The notes beneath the pieces were generated by a model. The model did not search any database. It saw only the letters and a list, made by a program, of their open reading frames with translations, and was not told the DNA's origin. 64,000 nt of DNA, from the NCBI RefSeq assembly GCF_025141935.1, contig NZ_CP081120.1, positions 3,452,040 to 3,516,039 on the forward strand. Reading direction: 5' to 3'. Positions 26,530-36,187 of this stretch are shown here, one piece after another. The stretch's first letter is position 1. Each line of letters opens with the position of its first letter. A program made the position numbers and the translations under genes. This DNA comes from Sulfitobacter sp. S190 (GTDB lineage Bacteria; Pseudomonadota; Alphaproteobacteria; Rhodobacterales; Rhodobacteraceae).

Positions 26530-28170
26530 ATGAGCGATCAAACAACAAACGGCCCGGTTCTGGCAGCCGATGGCACGCCTCTCAAACGGTCCCTGAACCG
26601 CGCACTGCGGCTGCAAAAGCTGCGTGCACTCGCGTTGATCTCGCCTTTGCTGATCTTCGTGCTGGTGACGTTTATCGCCCCGATCGCGGACATGTTGTTC
26701 CGCTCGGTGGAAAACCAGATCGTGTCGGAAACCCTGCCGCGCACAACGCAGATGCTGACCGAATGGGACGGCGACGGCGGTGAAATCCCCGATGAACCCG
26801 TTTTCGAGGCGCTCTACGAAGATATCTTCTACGCCCAGGAGGCCAAGCTGCACACGCGTCTCGGCTCGCGGCTGAACTATGAATTGACCGGCGTTTCATC
26901 GCTGTTCCGCAAATCCGGTCGCCGTGTCGAAGACATGGGCGAAGTCTATCAGGACCAGTTCGAGGACCTGAACGATTTCTGGAAAGCAGGCGAGAACTGG
27001 AACAGCTTCATGGGTTCTGACGCATGGCTGGCCGATATTCAGGCCTGGGACGATAAATCCGATGCCCGCCAGCCCCGTTTCGAATTGCGCGAAGGCATCG
27101 ACGTGATGCTGCCCAAGACCGCAGATGCCTATGCGCGGTTTGCACAGTTCGTACAGGTCGAAGACGAAGACAATCTTTACAAGGAAGACCCCTGGGCCAT
27201 CGTCTATTCCGCGCTGCACGCAGACATGACCGGACCGAACGCCGATGCCATACGCGCATGGAGCGGCCCCGCAGCCGAAGAGCTTTCGGCAGCGACAGAA
27301 GCGGCCCCCGCCTTCGAGACGGTCGATTTCAAACAGTCCTTTGTCGACATTGACAAGGACTGGCATGCGATGGACGTCTGGCAGACCATCAAGATTTACA
27401 GCCCGAAGCTGACCAACGGTTACTTCCTCAACGCGGTCGATATGCAAAAATCGGTGGACGGGCCGGAGCTGCGCCCCGAAAGCCAGCGCATCTATGGCAT
27501 CCTGTTCTGGCGTACGATGGTGATGTCGCTCACCATCACGATTTCCTGCATTTTGCTGGGTTATCCGGTCGCGTGGATTTTGGCGAACCTGCCGTCGCGC
27601 ACGGCAAACCTGCTGATGATCCTTGTTCTGCTGCCTTTCTGGACATCGCTGCTGGTGCGGACTTCGGCGTGGAAGGTGATGCTGCAACAGCAGGGTGTCA
27701 TCAATGATACGCTCGTGTGGCTCGGGCTTGTGGCCACCGATGACAGGCTCGCGCTGATCAACAACCAGACCGGTACGATCATCGCGATGACGCATATCCT
27801 GCTGCCCTTCATGATCCTGCCGCTTTATTCGGTGATGCAGACGATCCCGCCCAGCTACCTGCGTGCGGCGAAATCGCTGGGTGCCACAAACTTCACGGCG
27901 TTCTGGCGGGTCTATTTCCCGCAGTCGGTGCCCGGTATCGGCGCGGGGTCGATCCTCGTGTTCATTCTGGCGATCGGCTACTACATCACGCCCGAAATCG
28001 TTGGCGGCACGTCGGGGACGTTCATCTCCAACCGGATTGCCTACCATATTTCCAGCTCGCTCAACTGGGGTCTCGGAGCGGCGCTGGGCGCTATCCTGCT
28101 CGGGGCCGTGCTGATCCTCTACTACGCCTATGACAAGATTGTCGGCATCGACAACGTGAAACTCGGATAA
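26530..28170 (+). CDS. potB: Polyamine ABC transporter permease, PotB-like, with large insertion
   Basis: A 546-residue protein; PotB-type permeases are usually 280-310. One membrane segment (about 33-55) is followed by roughly 265 mostly polar, acidic residues, then the permease domain from about residue 325, with EAA loop YLRAAKSLGATNFTAFWRVY. The insertion would lie in the periplasm between the first and second membrane segments. The ATG at 26530 follows GGGGATC; an upstream TTG at 26488 has no ribosome site. It is separated from the binding-protein gene by the hairpin and runs into the PotC-like gene 12 bp later. Confidence 0.88.
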   Translation: MSDQTTNGPVLAADGTPLKRSLNRALRLQKLRALALISPLLIFVLVTFIAPIADMLFRSVENQIVSETLPRTTQMLTEWDGDGGEIPDEPVFEALYEDIFYAQEAKLHTRLGSRLNYELTGVSSLFRKSGRRVEDMGEVYQDQFEDLNDFWKAGENWNSFMGSDAWLADIQAWDDKSDARQPRFELREGIDVMLPKTADAYARFAQFVQVEDEDNLYKEDPWAIVYSALHADMTGPNADAIRAWSGPAAEELSAATEAAPAFETVDFKQSFVDIDKDWHAMDVWQTIKIYSPKLTNGYFLNAVDMQKSVDGPELRPESQRIYGILFWRTMVMSLTITISCILLGYPVAWILANLPSRTANLLMILVLLPFWTSLLVRTSAWKVMLQQQGVINDTLVWLGLVATDDRLALINNQTGTIIAMTHILLPFMILPLYSVMQTIPPSYLRAAKSLGATNFTAFWRVYFPQSVPGIGAGSILVFILAIGYYITPEIVGGTSGTFISNRIAYHISSSLNWGLGAALGAILLGAVLILYYAYDKIVGIDNVKLG

Positions 28171-28182
28171 CGGAGCAGAACC

Positions 28183-29361
28183 ATGGCTGCACTCACACCC
28201 ATCTCGCGCACCGAGCCGCAATTCTATGTCTCGACGGTGGCCGCCTTTGGCGCGTTCTTCGGCATCTTTGTCGGCGCAGGCCAAGGGTCCGTCCTGACCG
28301 GTATGATCGGGGGTGCCGTTCTCATGGCGCTGGCGGCCTTCGTGCTGACCAAGGTCATCAAGAACGAAAAAATCGGACGCTGGGCGCTCTTTGTCGTCAT
28401 GGCAGCCGCCGGGTTCGCTCTGGCCGGCTTCCCGGGCCTCGTGGTCGGGGGCTTTTTTGGCTGGTTTTTCGGCTTTCTGATCTTCTGGCTCTACGAGGGT
28501 CGCTATCGTGCGCGCATCGCCCCCTACCTGACACCCGGTCAGGTGTTCTGGCACTTTGCGTTCAGAACCCTGTGCGGCGCGATCTTTGTTTTCCTGATCA
28601 CGCCGATCCTCGTCGTGATGCCGCTCAGCTTCAATGCAGAGGATTTCTTTACCTTCACACCTGAAATGCTGCGCTTCGATCCCGAAGGCTATTCGCTCAA
28701 GCACTACCGCGATTTCTTTACCAACGATGACTGGCAGAACGCGCTTGCAAACTCGGTCAAGATTGCACCGGTTGCGACCCTGTTGTCCGTCACGTTCGGC
28801 ACGCTTGCCGCCATTGGCCTCAGCCAGCCACACGTTCCGTTCCGTCGCGCGATCATGGCTATTCTGATTTCACCCATGATCGTGCCATTGATCATCTCGG
28901 CGGCGGGTATGTACTTTTTCTACAGCCGCATGGGCCTTCAGGGCACGTATATCGGTGTCGTGCTCGCCCATGCCGCTTTGGGTATTCCCTTCGTGATTAT
29001 CACGGTCACGGCCACTTTGGTCGGGTTCGACCGGTCGCTCACACGTGCTGCAGCGAATATGGGTGCGAATCCCGTCACAACGTTTTTCCGCGTGCAAATG
29101 CCTCTGATCCTGCCGGGCGTGATCTCGGGCGGCCTGTTCGCCTTCATCACGTCATTTGATGAAGTTGTCGTCGTGCTCTTCGTCGGATCGGCGGGTCAAA
29201 AAACGCTCCCGTGGCAGATGTTTACCGGTTTGCGCGAACAGATCAGCCCTACCATTCTGGCGGTTGCGACGATCCTCGTCTTCATTTCGGTCTGCCTGCT
29301 GACGGTTGTCGAACTCCTGCGGCGGCGTTCGGAGCGTCTGCGTGGCATGAGCCCCGGTTGA
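28183..29361 (+). CDS. potC: Polyamine ABC transporter permease, PotC-like, with extra N-terminal membrane segments
   Basis: A 392-residue protein. The permease domain (about residues 125-380) carries the EAA loop FDRSLTRAAANMGANPVTTF. The first ~110 residues add three or four hydrophobic segments rich in Gly, Ala and Phe that ordinary PotC proteins (about 260-280) lack. GGAGCAG precedes the ATG. It is the last gene of the second transporter and converges with a lytic transglycosylase gene, 8 bp apart. Confidence 0.88.
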   Translation: MAALTPISRTEPQFYVSTVAAFGAFFGIFVGAGQGSVLTGMIGGAVLMALAAFVLTKVIKNEKIGRWALFVVMAAAGFALAGFPGLVVGGFFGWFFGFLIFWLYEGRYRARIAPYLTPGQVFWHFAFRTLCGAIFVFLITPILVVMPLSFNAEDFFTFTPEMLRFDPEGYSLKHYRDFFTNDDWQNALANSVKIAPVATLLSVTFGTLAAIGLSQPHVPFRRAIMAILISPMIVPLIISAAGMYFFYSRMGLQGTYIGVVLAHAALGIPFVIITVTATLVGFDRSLTRAAANMGANPVTTFFRVQMPLILPGVISGGLFAFITSFDEVVVVLFVGSAGQKTLPWQMFTGLREQISPTILAVATILVFISVCLLTVVELLRRRSERLRGMSPG

Positions 29362-29369
29362 TCGCGTCT

Positions 29370-30560
29370 TCAACCGCCTCTCAGCCGGTCCAATAGCCGC
29401 AGAGACGCATATCCGTCCGGTATCAGACCTTGTGCAGCTTGCCAGTCGCGCACCGCATTCACGGTGAGCGGCCCGATTTTCGCGTCGATCTTTTGCGGGT
29501 CAAATCCCGCGTCGCGCAGACGTTCCTGCAGCTCAATCCGCTCATCATAGCTCAGCGCCCGATCCTGTCGGGGCCAGTTGCCTTGCAGCGGCGCACCTCC
29601 TGCGATCCGATCCGCCAAATAACCGACCCCGATGACATAGGCATCTGCGGTATTATAGCTTTCCAGAACCTCGAAATTATCGAAGATCATGAATGCCACT
29701 CCTTCATGGCCCGCGGGCAGCAAGATGGATGCAGGCCCCGTGTCCGACAATGACTGCCCCGAAGCACTGCGCACGCCCAGCCCGGCCCATTCCTCTGGCG
29801 CTTTTTGCACGGTCCGGTCGGCAAGCCGGTAGTCAAAGCCCTCCGGCAGCACGACCTCGAAGCCCCACGGCTGGCCCGTGGTCCATCCGTTGGCCTTCAG
29901 ATACGCCGCTGTCGACGCCAGCGCATCCTTCGGATCCTCTCCCCAGATATCGCGGCGCCCGTCGCCGGTCCAATCGACTGCGTGATCCTGAAACGAGGTC
30001 GGCATGAACTGCGTGTGACCCATCGCCCCCGCCCAGCTTCCGCGCAGCTGGTCGGGTGTGGTGTCTCCCTTCTGCAGGATCTGCAAAGCGGCCAGCAGTT
30101 GGTCTTCGAAGAACGCCGCGCGTCGCGCGTCATAGGCGAGCGATACCATCGAATCGAGCACCGGATCGGACCCGCGGAATGTGCCATACGCGCTCTCCAG
30201 CCCCCAGATCGCGGTAATGATCTCTGCCGGAACGCCGTATGCATCACTGATTTCGGTCAACGCGGTTTGTTCACGCTTCAGCGCCGCCTTGCCATTCGCC
30301 ACCCGCACGTCCGAGACGGCGGTCGACAGGTAGTCCCAGATCGTCTTGGTGAATTCCGACTGGTTGCGGTCACGCTTGATGATCTCGGGTGCAAATCGGA
30401 CCGCGCCCATGGCAGTGTCATACGTCTCTGACGTGATCCCGGCAGAAACCGCACGGTCACGGAATGTTTCGATCCACGCGCGCAGGCCCGCATCATCCAG
30501 CTCTTGCGCGAGGGCCCCCAGCGGCAACAAGCAGACAAGCATCGTTGGAAAGACACGCAT
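29370..30560 (-). CDS. Lytic murein transglycosylase (MltB-like) with peptidoglycan-binding domain
   Basis: A 396-residue secreted enzyme: signal peptide (MRVFPTMLVCLLPLGALAQE), an SLT_2-type catalytic domain with the likely catalytic Glu in TAIWGLESAYGTFRGSDPVL, and a C-terminal peptidoglycan-binding repeat (about residues 335-390, RDAGFDPQKIDAKIGPLTVN). It would cleave glycan strands during wall turnover. The start at 30560 follows GAGGGGG; a longer upstream frame overlaps the regulator gene. It lies 10 bp downstream of the WYL regulator on the same strand. Confidence 0.92.
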   Translation of the reverse strand: MRVFPTMLVCLLPLGALAQELDDAGLRAWIETFRDRAVSAGITSETYDTAMGAVRFAPEIIKRDRNQSEFTKTIWDYLSTAVSDVRVANGKAALKREQTALTEISDAYGVPAEIITAIWGLESAYGTFRGSDPVLDSMVSLAYDARRAAFFEDQLLAALQILQKGDTTPDQLRGSWAGAMGHTQFMPTSFQDHAVDWTGDGRRDIWGEDPKDALASTAAYLKANGWTTGQPWGFEVVLPEGFDYRLADRTVQKAPEEWAGLGVRSASGQSLSDTGPASILLPAGHEGVAFMIFDNFEVLESYNTADAYVIGVGYLADRIAGGAPLQGNWPRQDRALSYDERIELQERLRDAGFDPQKIDAKIGPLTVNAVRDWQAAQGLIPDGYASLRLLDRLRGG

Positions 30561-30570
30561 TGAAACCCCC

Positions 30571-31341
30571 TCAATTCTCTTCCTGCGCAGAGTAGTCACC
30601 TTCTTGGCGCGCTGGAACAGGCGCGGCATCAGATGAGCGGTCTTTGGCCTTTTCCAGGGCCAATGCCCGCAACCGCGCCATATGCTCCCGCAGCATCGGC
30701 ACGCGCCGCGGTCTGAACGAGGCACCGGTGCGCGCCATTGCCCGCATCCGGTCCAGCCGAAAAACCCGATAATCCTTTCTGAGATGGCAAAAGGCGAGCA
30801 GCATATGTGACGATTGCATATACACGATGCTCAGCGGATCGACCTCGCGCAAGGAAACCCGCCCCTGTGCGTCCGCATATTCGAGGGCGATGGTCGCCTC
30901 GTCCCAGGTCGCTTTGCGCAGATCCACAACGTCGATGCCCGGCTCGGGTGGCCGGCCCCAGCGACGGGCGTCCAGCACCGCGTGTTGCAGCCGGTGGGTC
31001 TGGCGGGCGGGCAGTCGTGCCTTGAGCTTGCTCAGGGCCACGCTGGCCGCCTTCGCCAGCGCAGGATCACCAATCACCTTCACTTCGCGCAGTCCCAGAA
31101 CAAGCGCTTCAAGCTCGTCGTCGCTGAACGAAAGCGGCGGCAGCGCTGCGTCTTCGATCAGCGTGTATCCGAAACCGGCTTCACCATCGATCACCGCACC
31201 CAAGCCGCGCAGCGCGTCGATATCGCGGTAGATGGTGCGCAGCGACACTCCGGTTTCATTCACCAGATCACGCGCCGTGACCGGCGAAGGCAGGCGGCGC
31301 AAAACCTGCATCAACTGAAAGAGCCTGTGTGTCCGCGTCAT
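30571..31341 (-). CDS. YafY-type transcription regulator (HTH_11 + WYL domain)
   Basis: A 256-residue regulator. An N-terminal winged helix (about residues 5-55, VTARDLVNETGVSLRTIYRD) is followed by a WYL domain, in which the segment EVDPLSIVYMQSSHMLLAFC replaces the usual W-Y-L motif region. It is divergent from a GST gene over 102 bp; a palindrome TGCCAG-TTT-CTGTCA in the gap is a candidate operator. GAAAGG precedes the ATG at 31341. The regulated gene is probably the GST and itself (inference). Confidence 0.88.
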   Translation of the reverse strand: MTRTHRLFQLMQVLRRLPSPVTARDLVNETGVSLRTIYRDIDALRGLGAVIDGEAGFGYTLIEDAALPPLSFSDDELEALVLGLREVKVIGDPALAKAASVALSKLKARLPARQTHRLQHAVLDARRWGRPPEPGIDVVDLRKATWDEATIALEYADAQGRVSLREVDPLSIVYMQSSHMLLAFCHLRKDYRVFRLDRMRAMARTGASFRPRRVPMLREHMARLRALALEKAKDRSSDAAPVPARQEGDYSAQEEN

Positions 31342-31378
31342 GACCGTTCCTTTCACGGGTCACTATCCGCTTTCATCC

Positions 31379-31393
31379 TGCCAGTTTCTGTCA
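31379..31393. promoter_or_regulatory. Palindrome between WYL regulator and GST genes
   Basis: TGCCAG-TTT-CTGTCA, arms matching at five of six positions. It overlaps a TTGACA hexamer on the minus strand (31389-31394) that could be the regulator's own -35 box. The position midway between divergent starts fits an autoregulatory operator. Confidence 0.4.
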
Positions 31394-31443
31394 ACGGGGC
31401 AAGATACTTCGGGATCATCGCTTTCAGTCACAGGAGACCCGCC

Positions 31444-32139
31444 ATGCTTACGCTTCTCACCTTCGGCCCCGCCTTTGGCGAAATCAGCGCAAGCCCCTTC
31501 AGCATCAAGGCAATCTGGCTCCTGAATCTCTCTGGCCAACCTTGGCAGCGGCGGGTCCTGACCGATCCACGCAAGATGCCTAAAGGAAAACTGCCCGCCC
31601 TCGAAGTGGACGGCGGTATCATCGCAGACAGTGACGACATCCGCGGCTATCTCGAAAGTCAGGGTCATGATTTCGAAACAGGCCTGTCCGATCTGGACAA
31701 AGCGAATGCCCGCGCCTTCATTCGGATGGCCGAAGAGCACATGTATTTTCATCAGGTCCTTGACCGGTGGGGCAATGATGCGATCTGGGCTGTGATCCGC
31801 GAACAGTTTTTCGCGGATGTGCCGCGCCCTTTGCGCGGACTTGTGTCCGGCAGTTTGCGCAAGAAACTACTGCGCGGCATGCACGTCCAGGGCCTCGGGC
31901 GGCTGAGCGCGGCAGAGCGCCTTGCCCGCGTTGAGCCGGACCTCACAGCCATCGCCGCACGGCTGTGGCAGGGAAAGTTCCTGTTTGGCGATCGTCCCAG
32001 CGCCGCAGATACGTCTGTGGGGGCCATGCTTTGCTGCATGATGTCGGCGCCAGTGCAAACACCCCTGTCACGCAGGATCGCAGACGATCCGGTTCTCGGC
32101 GCCTACGCCCAGCGGTGCCGGGACGCGATGGGCGGTTAG
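31444..32139 (+). CDS. Glutathione S-transferase family protein
   Basis: A 231-residue protein with an N-terminal thioredoxin-fold GST domain (about residues 1-80, including KGKLPALEVDGGIIADSDDI, the cis-Pro/glutathione-binding motif) and an all-helical C-terminal domain. It starts MLTLLTFGPAFGEIS with AGGAG upstream; a much longer open frame upstream is antisense to the regulator gene. The substrate is unknown. It overlaps the end of rnr tail to tail by 4 bp. Confidence 0.88.
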   Translation: MLTLLTFGPAFGEISASPFSIKAIWLLNLSGQPWQRRVLTDPRKMPKGKLPALEVDGGIIADSDDIRGYLESQGHDFETGLSDLDKANARAFIRMAEEHMYFHQVLDRWGNDAIWAVIREQFFADVPRPLRGLVSGSLRKKLLRGMHVQGLGRLSAAERLARVEPDLTAIAARLWQGKFLFGDRPSAADTSVGAMLCCMMSAPVQTPLSRRIADDPVLGAYAQRCRDAMGG

Positions 32140-34409
32140 TCCCGTGTCCGGCTCCGCTTGAGCTTGCGCTTCAGCTTGTCCTTCTTTGTCTTCGCCTTCT
32201 TGGCCTTCGGACGCGCTCGCGATCGCCCTGCTGGGCTACGCCTGCGGCCGTCACCGCGCGGCATTGCCTCATCCTCGATCGTCAAAAGTTCCAAAGCGAT
32301 GCCGCCGGTCACCGGCGTCACTTCGGACAGCCTCACGGTGACGCGCTGACCCAAACCGATCATACGGCCACTATCAGCGCCCATCAGCGTGCCAGCCTCT
32401 GCGTCGTGGTGAAAATACTCCCGCCCGATATTGCGCATGGGGATAAGGCCGTCGGCACCGGTTTCGTCCAGCTTCACGAAGGCGCCAAAGCGGGCCACGC
32501 CGCTGATCCGCCCGGTCATTTCGGCACCCACGCGTTCGGACAGGAAATGCGCCAGATAACGGTCGGTGGTGTCGCGCTCCGCGATCATCGACCGGCGCTC
32601 CGTATCCGAAATATGCGCACCGGTCGCTTCCATATCGTCTATGTCGTGCTGCGATAGACCGTCGTCACCCCAGCCGTGCGCGGTGATCAGCGCCCGGTGC
32701 ACGATCAGATCGGCATACCTGCGAATGGGGGATGTGAAATGCGCGTAGCTTTGCAAAGCGAGCCCGAAATGGCCGATCCTGTCGATGCCGTAGTAGGCCT
32801 GTGTCATGGACCGGAGGGTCGATATATTGATCAATTCGGCATCGTCCGATCCCGCCGCCTGATCCAGTAACCGGTTCAGGTGCGCCGTCTGCAAAACCTG
32901 ACCCTTGGCCAACTGATAACCGGCCGCCGCAGCGGTTTCGCGCAAGTTATCGAGCTTTTCCTGCGTGGGTTCTTCGTGCGTGCGGAACAACAAACGCGTC
33001 TTTTTCTCGATCAGCGTTTCGGCGGCGGCAACGTTTGCCAGCACCATGAACTCTTCGATCAGCTTGTGGGCATCCAGACGTTCGCGGAAATTCACGGATT
33101 TCACCGTGCCGTCCTCAGCCAACTCGATCCGCCGTTCCGGCAGATCAAGCTCGAGCGGCTGGCGTCGCGCGCGCGCACGAACCAACGCCGCATAGGCCGC
33201 GTAAAGCGGGCGAATTACATCATCCAGAAGTGCTTCGGTCCGCGGATTTGGTTCACCGTCCACGGCGGCCTGCACTTCTTCGTAGTGCAAACTGGCCGGA
33301 GAGCGCATTAACCCCCGATGAAAGCTGTGCCGCAGTTTGTTTCCGTCCGCGTCAAGAACCATCCGAACCGCGACGCAGGCGCGCTCCACACCTTCGTGCA
33401 GCGAACACAGATCCCCCGATAGCCGGTCAGGCAGCATCGGCACCACGCGGTCCGGGAAATATGTGGAATTGCCGCGCTTGCGCGCCTCGCGGTCGAGCGC
33501 GGAGCCCGGCGTCACATAGGCTGCAACATCGGCAATCGCGACCCAGAGGATGTGCCCCCCTTCATTATCGGGGTCCTGATCGGCTTCGGCAAAGCAGGCA
33601 TCATCGTGATCGCGGGCATCTGACGGGTCAATGGTGACAAGGGGCAAGTCCCTCAGATCTTCGCGGCCCTCCAGCCCTTTTGCCACGGCGGCATCTGCCT
33701 CGGCCATGACATCATCGGGAAAATCGTCGGGGATCTGGTGCTGGTGAATGGCGATCACCGATACCGCTTTCGGCTGAGACGGGTCGCCCAAACGCTCCAC
33801 GATCCGCGCACGCGGCAGGCCCATCCGGCCTTTCGGTCCGGCCAGTTCCGCTTCGACAAGCTCTCCATCCTGCGCGCCCGCCATTGCATCCGCCGCGACG
33901 GTCCACTCCTTGTCGGCCCCCTTATCGATGGGATGGATACGCCCGCCTTCCGCACCTTTGCGAAAAATACCCATGATTTTCTTGGGATTGGTGCCGATGC
34001 GCCGGATCAATCGCCCTTCGTAGTGATGATCCTCGTTCTTGACCAACGTCAGCCGGGCAAGAATGCGATCACCGGCGCCCAGCGCGGGATCAGCTGCACG
34101 CGGGATCAAGAGAACGACCGGCTCCTGCCCCTCACCGTCCCATTCCATCGGCTTGGCAAACAGATCGCCGTCACCGTCCGGCCCCGTCACAACGAGAACG
34201 GACACCGGTGGCAGCCGGTCGGGGTCGCGGTAGGTTTTCTTGCGCTTCTCCAAATGGCCCTCGGCTTCGAGTTCTTTGAGAACGCGCTTGAGGTCGATGC
34301 GTGCAGCACCCTTGATGCCGAACGCCTTGGCGATGTCGCGCTTGGCCGTCAGTGTTGGATTGACTTCGATCCACTCAAGGATCTCGCGCTTGCTGGGAAT
34401 TTTACTCAT
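32136..34409 (-). CDS. rnr: Ribonuclease R
   Basis: A 757-residue 3'-5' exoribonuclease. An N-terminal winged-helix and cold-shock-like region precedes the RNB catalytic domain (about residues 245-580), whose metal-binding motif is TIDPSDARDHDDACFAEAD. An S1 domain follows (about 620-705), and a Lys/Arg-rich tail ends the protein. It degrades structured RNA. The ATG at 34409 starts MSKIPSKREILEW; upstream codons in frame have no ribosome site. It lies downstream of the dapE-GNAT pair. Confidence 0.95.
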   Translation of the reverse strand: MSKIPSKREILEWIEVNPTLTAKRDIAKAFGIKGAARIDLKRVLKELEAEGHLEKRKKTYRDPDRLPPVSVLVVTGPDGDGDLFAKPMEWDGEGQEPVVLLIPRAADPALGAGDRILARLTLVKNEDHHYEGRLIRRIGTNPKKIMGIFRKGAEGGRIHPIDKGADKEWTVAADAMAGAQDGELVEAELAGPKGRMGLPRARIVERLGDPSQPKAVSVIAIHQHQIPDDFPDDVMAEADAAVAKGLEGREDLRDLPLVTIDPSDARDHDDACFAEADQDPDNEGGHILWVAIADVAAYVTPGSALDREARKRGNSTYFPDRVVPMLPDRLSGDLCSLHEGVERACVAVRMVLDADGNKLRHSFHRGLMRSPASLHYEEVQAAVDGEPNPRTEALLDDVIRPLYAAYAALVRARARRQPLELDLPERRIELAEDGTVKSVNFRERLDAHKLIEEFMVLANVAAAETLIEKKTRLLFRTHEEPTQEKLDNLRETAAAAGYQLAKGQVLQTAHLNRLLDQAAGSDDAELINISTLRSMTQAYYGIDRIGHFGLALQSYAHFTSPIRRYADLIVHRALITAHGWGDDGLSQHDIDDMEATGAHISDTERRSMIAERDTTDRYLAHFLSERVGAEMTGRISGVARFGAFVKLDETGADGLIPMRNIGREYFHHDAEAGTLMGADSGRMIGLGQRVTVRLSEVTPVTGGIALELLTIEDEAMPRGDGRRRSPAGRSRARPKAKKAKTKKDKLKRKLKRSRTRD

Positions 34410-34446
34410 GCCTTGGCAGGTAGCACGCGCACCCCCCGGCGTCACA

Positions 34447-34869
34447 TTATTTTAGATCGCACGCCATCCATTGGTGCGGCACGCCTTCGTCATCGTAAAG
34501 CGGGCCAAACGGCACAAACCCCAGTTTTTCGTAGAATCCGGTCGCCGTTGCCTGCGCGCCGAGGATTGCACGTGTTACGCCGGGCTGCTGCGCGGCAAGA
34601 TCTTTGCAGGCCTCGATAAGATCGGCCCCCAAACCACGACCGCGCAGGTCTTGAACCACGCAAACCCTGCCTATTTTCGCGTCCGAACCATCGACAAAAA
34701 CGCGCGCCGTGGCCACGGGGGTATCCCCTTGGTGGGCCATTAGGTGCAGACTGGCCGCATCCTTGTCGTCAACTTCGCCTTCTTCGGAAAATCCCTGTTC
34801 TTGCACAAAAACCTCGTGACGCAGGGCAAAGCAGGTTTCCGTATCTTCGGTCGCCGCAATCACGATCAT
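34447..34869 (-). CDS. GNAT family N-acetyltransferase
   Basis: A 140-residue single-domain GNAT protein. The acetyl-CoA binding motif A is [20 protein letters not shown], and motif B is [20 protein letters not shown], followed by a C-terminal PHQWM. The pattern resembles ElaA-like proteins. The substrate cannot be read from sequence. Its ATG overlaps the dapE stop (ATGA), so it is coupled to dapE. Confidence 0.88.
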   Translation of the reverse strand: MIVIAATEDTETCFALRHEVFVQEQGFSEEGEVDDKDAASLHLMAHQGDTPVATARVFVDGSDAKIGRVCVVQDLRGRGLGADLIEACKDLAAQQPGVTRAILGAQATATGFYEKLGFVPFGPLYDDEGVPHQWMACDLK

Positions 34870-36011
34870 GCAAAATAATCCCGCAGAATACGCCCGTATA
34901 TCGATTTCAGCTGCTCGATATGGGCAACGGCGACATGTTCATCGACTTGGTGCATGGATTGGCCAACCAACCCGAATTCCACGACCGGACAATGCGATTT
35001 CACAAACCGGGCGTCGGAAGTGCCACCGGTCGTGGACAATTCGGGCGTGATACCGGTTTCGGCCTCCACCGCTGCAGCCACTAGCGCAGATAAATCGCCG
35101 GGTGGGGTGATGAAACTCTCGCCGGAAATCTTGGTTTTTGTTTCGATCTGCACCCCAAAGCTGTCCGCGATCCGCGATGCTTCGGCCTCGATCCATTCCG
35201 TCAGGCTTGCGCCCGAATGCGTGTCGTTGAACCTGATGTTGATGGCCGATGTGCATTCCGCCGGAATGACATTCGTTGCCGGATTGGCGGTGTCCACGGT
35301 GACGATGGCCAGCGTCGAAGGGTCGAAATGGTCGGTACCGGTGTCGAGCGTATGGCTGGCCAATCTGTCCATCAACTGCATCATGGCAGGTAGCGGATTG
35401 TTCGCGCGGTGCGGATAGGCGGAGTGACCCTGTTTCCCGATAATCCGGAACCACGTGGTCATCGACCCGCGGCGGCCGATCTTGATCATATCGCCCATCG
35501 TGTCGGGGCAGGTCGGCTCCCCCACCAGACAGACGTCCATCCGCTCGCCGTGGTTCTGCATATACTCCAGCAGGGCGGTGGTGCCATCGGTGGCGTCGCC
35601 TTCTTCGTCGCCCGTGATGGCAATGATCACGGAGCCGTCGGGTGGGGTGTTACGCACGAAGTCGACTGCCGCAGCAACAAAGGCGGCAACGCCCGATTTC
35701 ATATCGGTCGTGCCCCGCCCGTACATGACACCGTTGTGTATCTCTGCCCCGAAGGGCGGCTTGGTCCAGGCAGATTCGTCGCCTATCGGCACAACATCCG
35801 TGTGGCCGTTAAAGCCGAAACTGCGCGTATTGCCCTTGGTGCCCCAACGGGCGAACAGATTTCGGATACCGCCGCGGTCCGCCCAGGCACACTCGAAACC
35901 CGCATCCCCAAGCAGCCGGTGCAGAATGTCCAGCGCCCCCGCATCTTCCGGTGTCACGGATGGGCATCGGACCAATTCGGCGGTCAGGGCAACGGGATCG
36001 ACAGGTGGCAT
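34866..36011 (-). CDS. dapE: Succinyl-diaminopimelate desuccinylase DapE
   Basis: A 381-residue M20 metallohydrolase that removes succinate from N-succinyl-LL-diaminopimelate in lysine and peptidoglycan precursor synthesis. Metal-binding motifs are [23 protein letters not shown] and [11 protein letters not shown]. The length is standard. The ATG at 36011 follows AAAGGAA. dapD, the gene for an earlier step, lies about 4.5 kb away at 40430, so the pathway is split but local. Confidence 0.95.
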   Translation of the reverse strand: MPPVDPVALTAELVRCPSVTPEDAGALDILHRLLGDAGFECAWADRGGIRNLFARWGTKGNTRSFGFNGHTDVVPIGDESAWTKPPFGAEIHNGVMYGRGTTDMKSGVAAFVAAAVDFVRNTPPDGSVIIAITGDEEGDATDGTTALLEYMQNHGERMDVCLVGEPTCPDTMGDMIKIGRRGSMTTWFRIIGKQGHSAYPHRANNPLPAMMQLMDRLASHTLDTGTDHFDPSTLAIVTVDTANPATNVIPAECTSAINIRFNDTHSGASLTEWIEAEASRIADSFGVQIETKTKISGESFITPPGDLSALVAAAVEAETGITPELSTTGGTSDARFVKSHCPVVEFGLVGQSMHQVDEHVAVAHIEQLKSIYGRILRDYFA

Positions 36012-36187
36012 AACGGTTCCTTTCAGACGCGGCTGCCTTCTTATCCTCCCTGTGGTCAAAAAGTGCCAGCCCCGTGCGGCCTGCCCAGTTCCCGCTTCAT
36101 TTGCGGCAAAATTGTGGTAACGTCGGCACTATAAAAATTGACCCGAGGCAGGGCAAAGCAGTTTCGTCACCTGAAAACAGGGGCGGA

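Noticed and set aside
26896..28833. 645-codon open frame on the minus strand across both enlarged permease genes
   Set aside because: It is antisense to well-supported membrane proteins, is rich in Arg, His, Asp and Gln as expected from a GC-rich shadow frame, and has no recognisable domain.
30814..31443. Long in-frame extension upstream of the GST gene
   Set aside because: It is antisense to the WYL regulator; a good ribosome site precedes the ATG at 31444.
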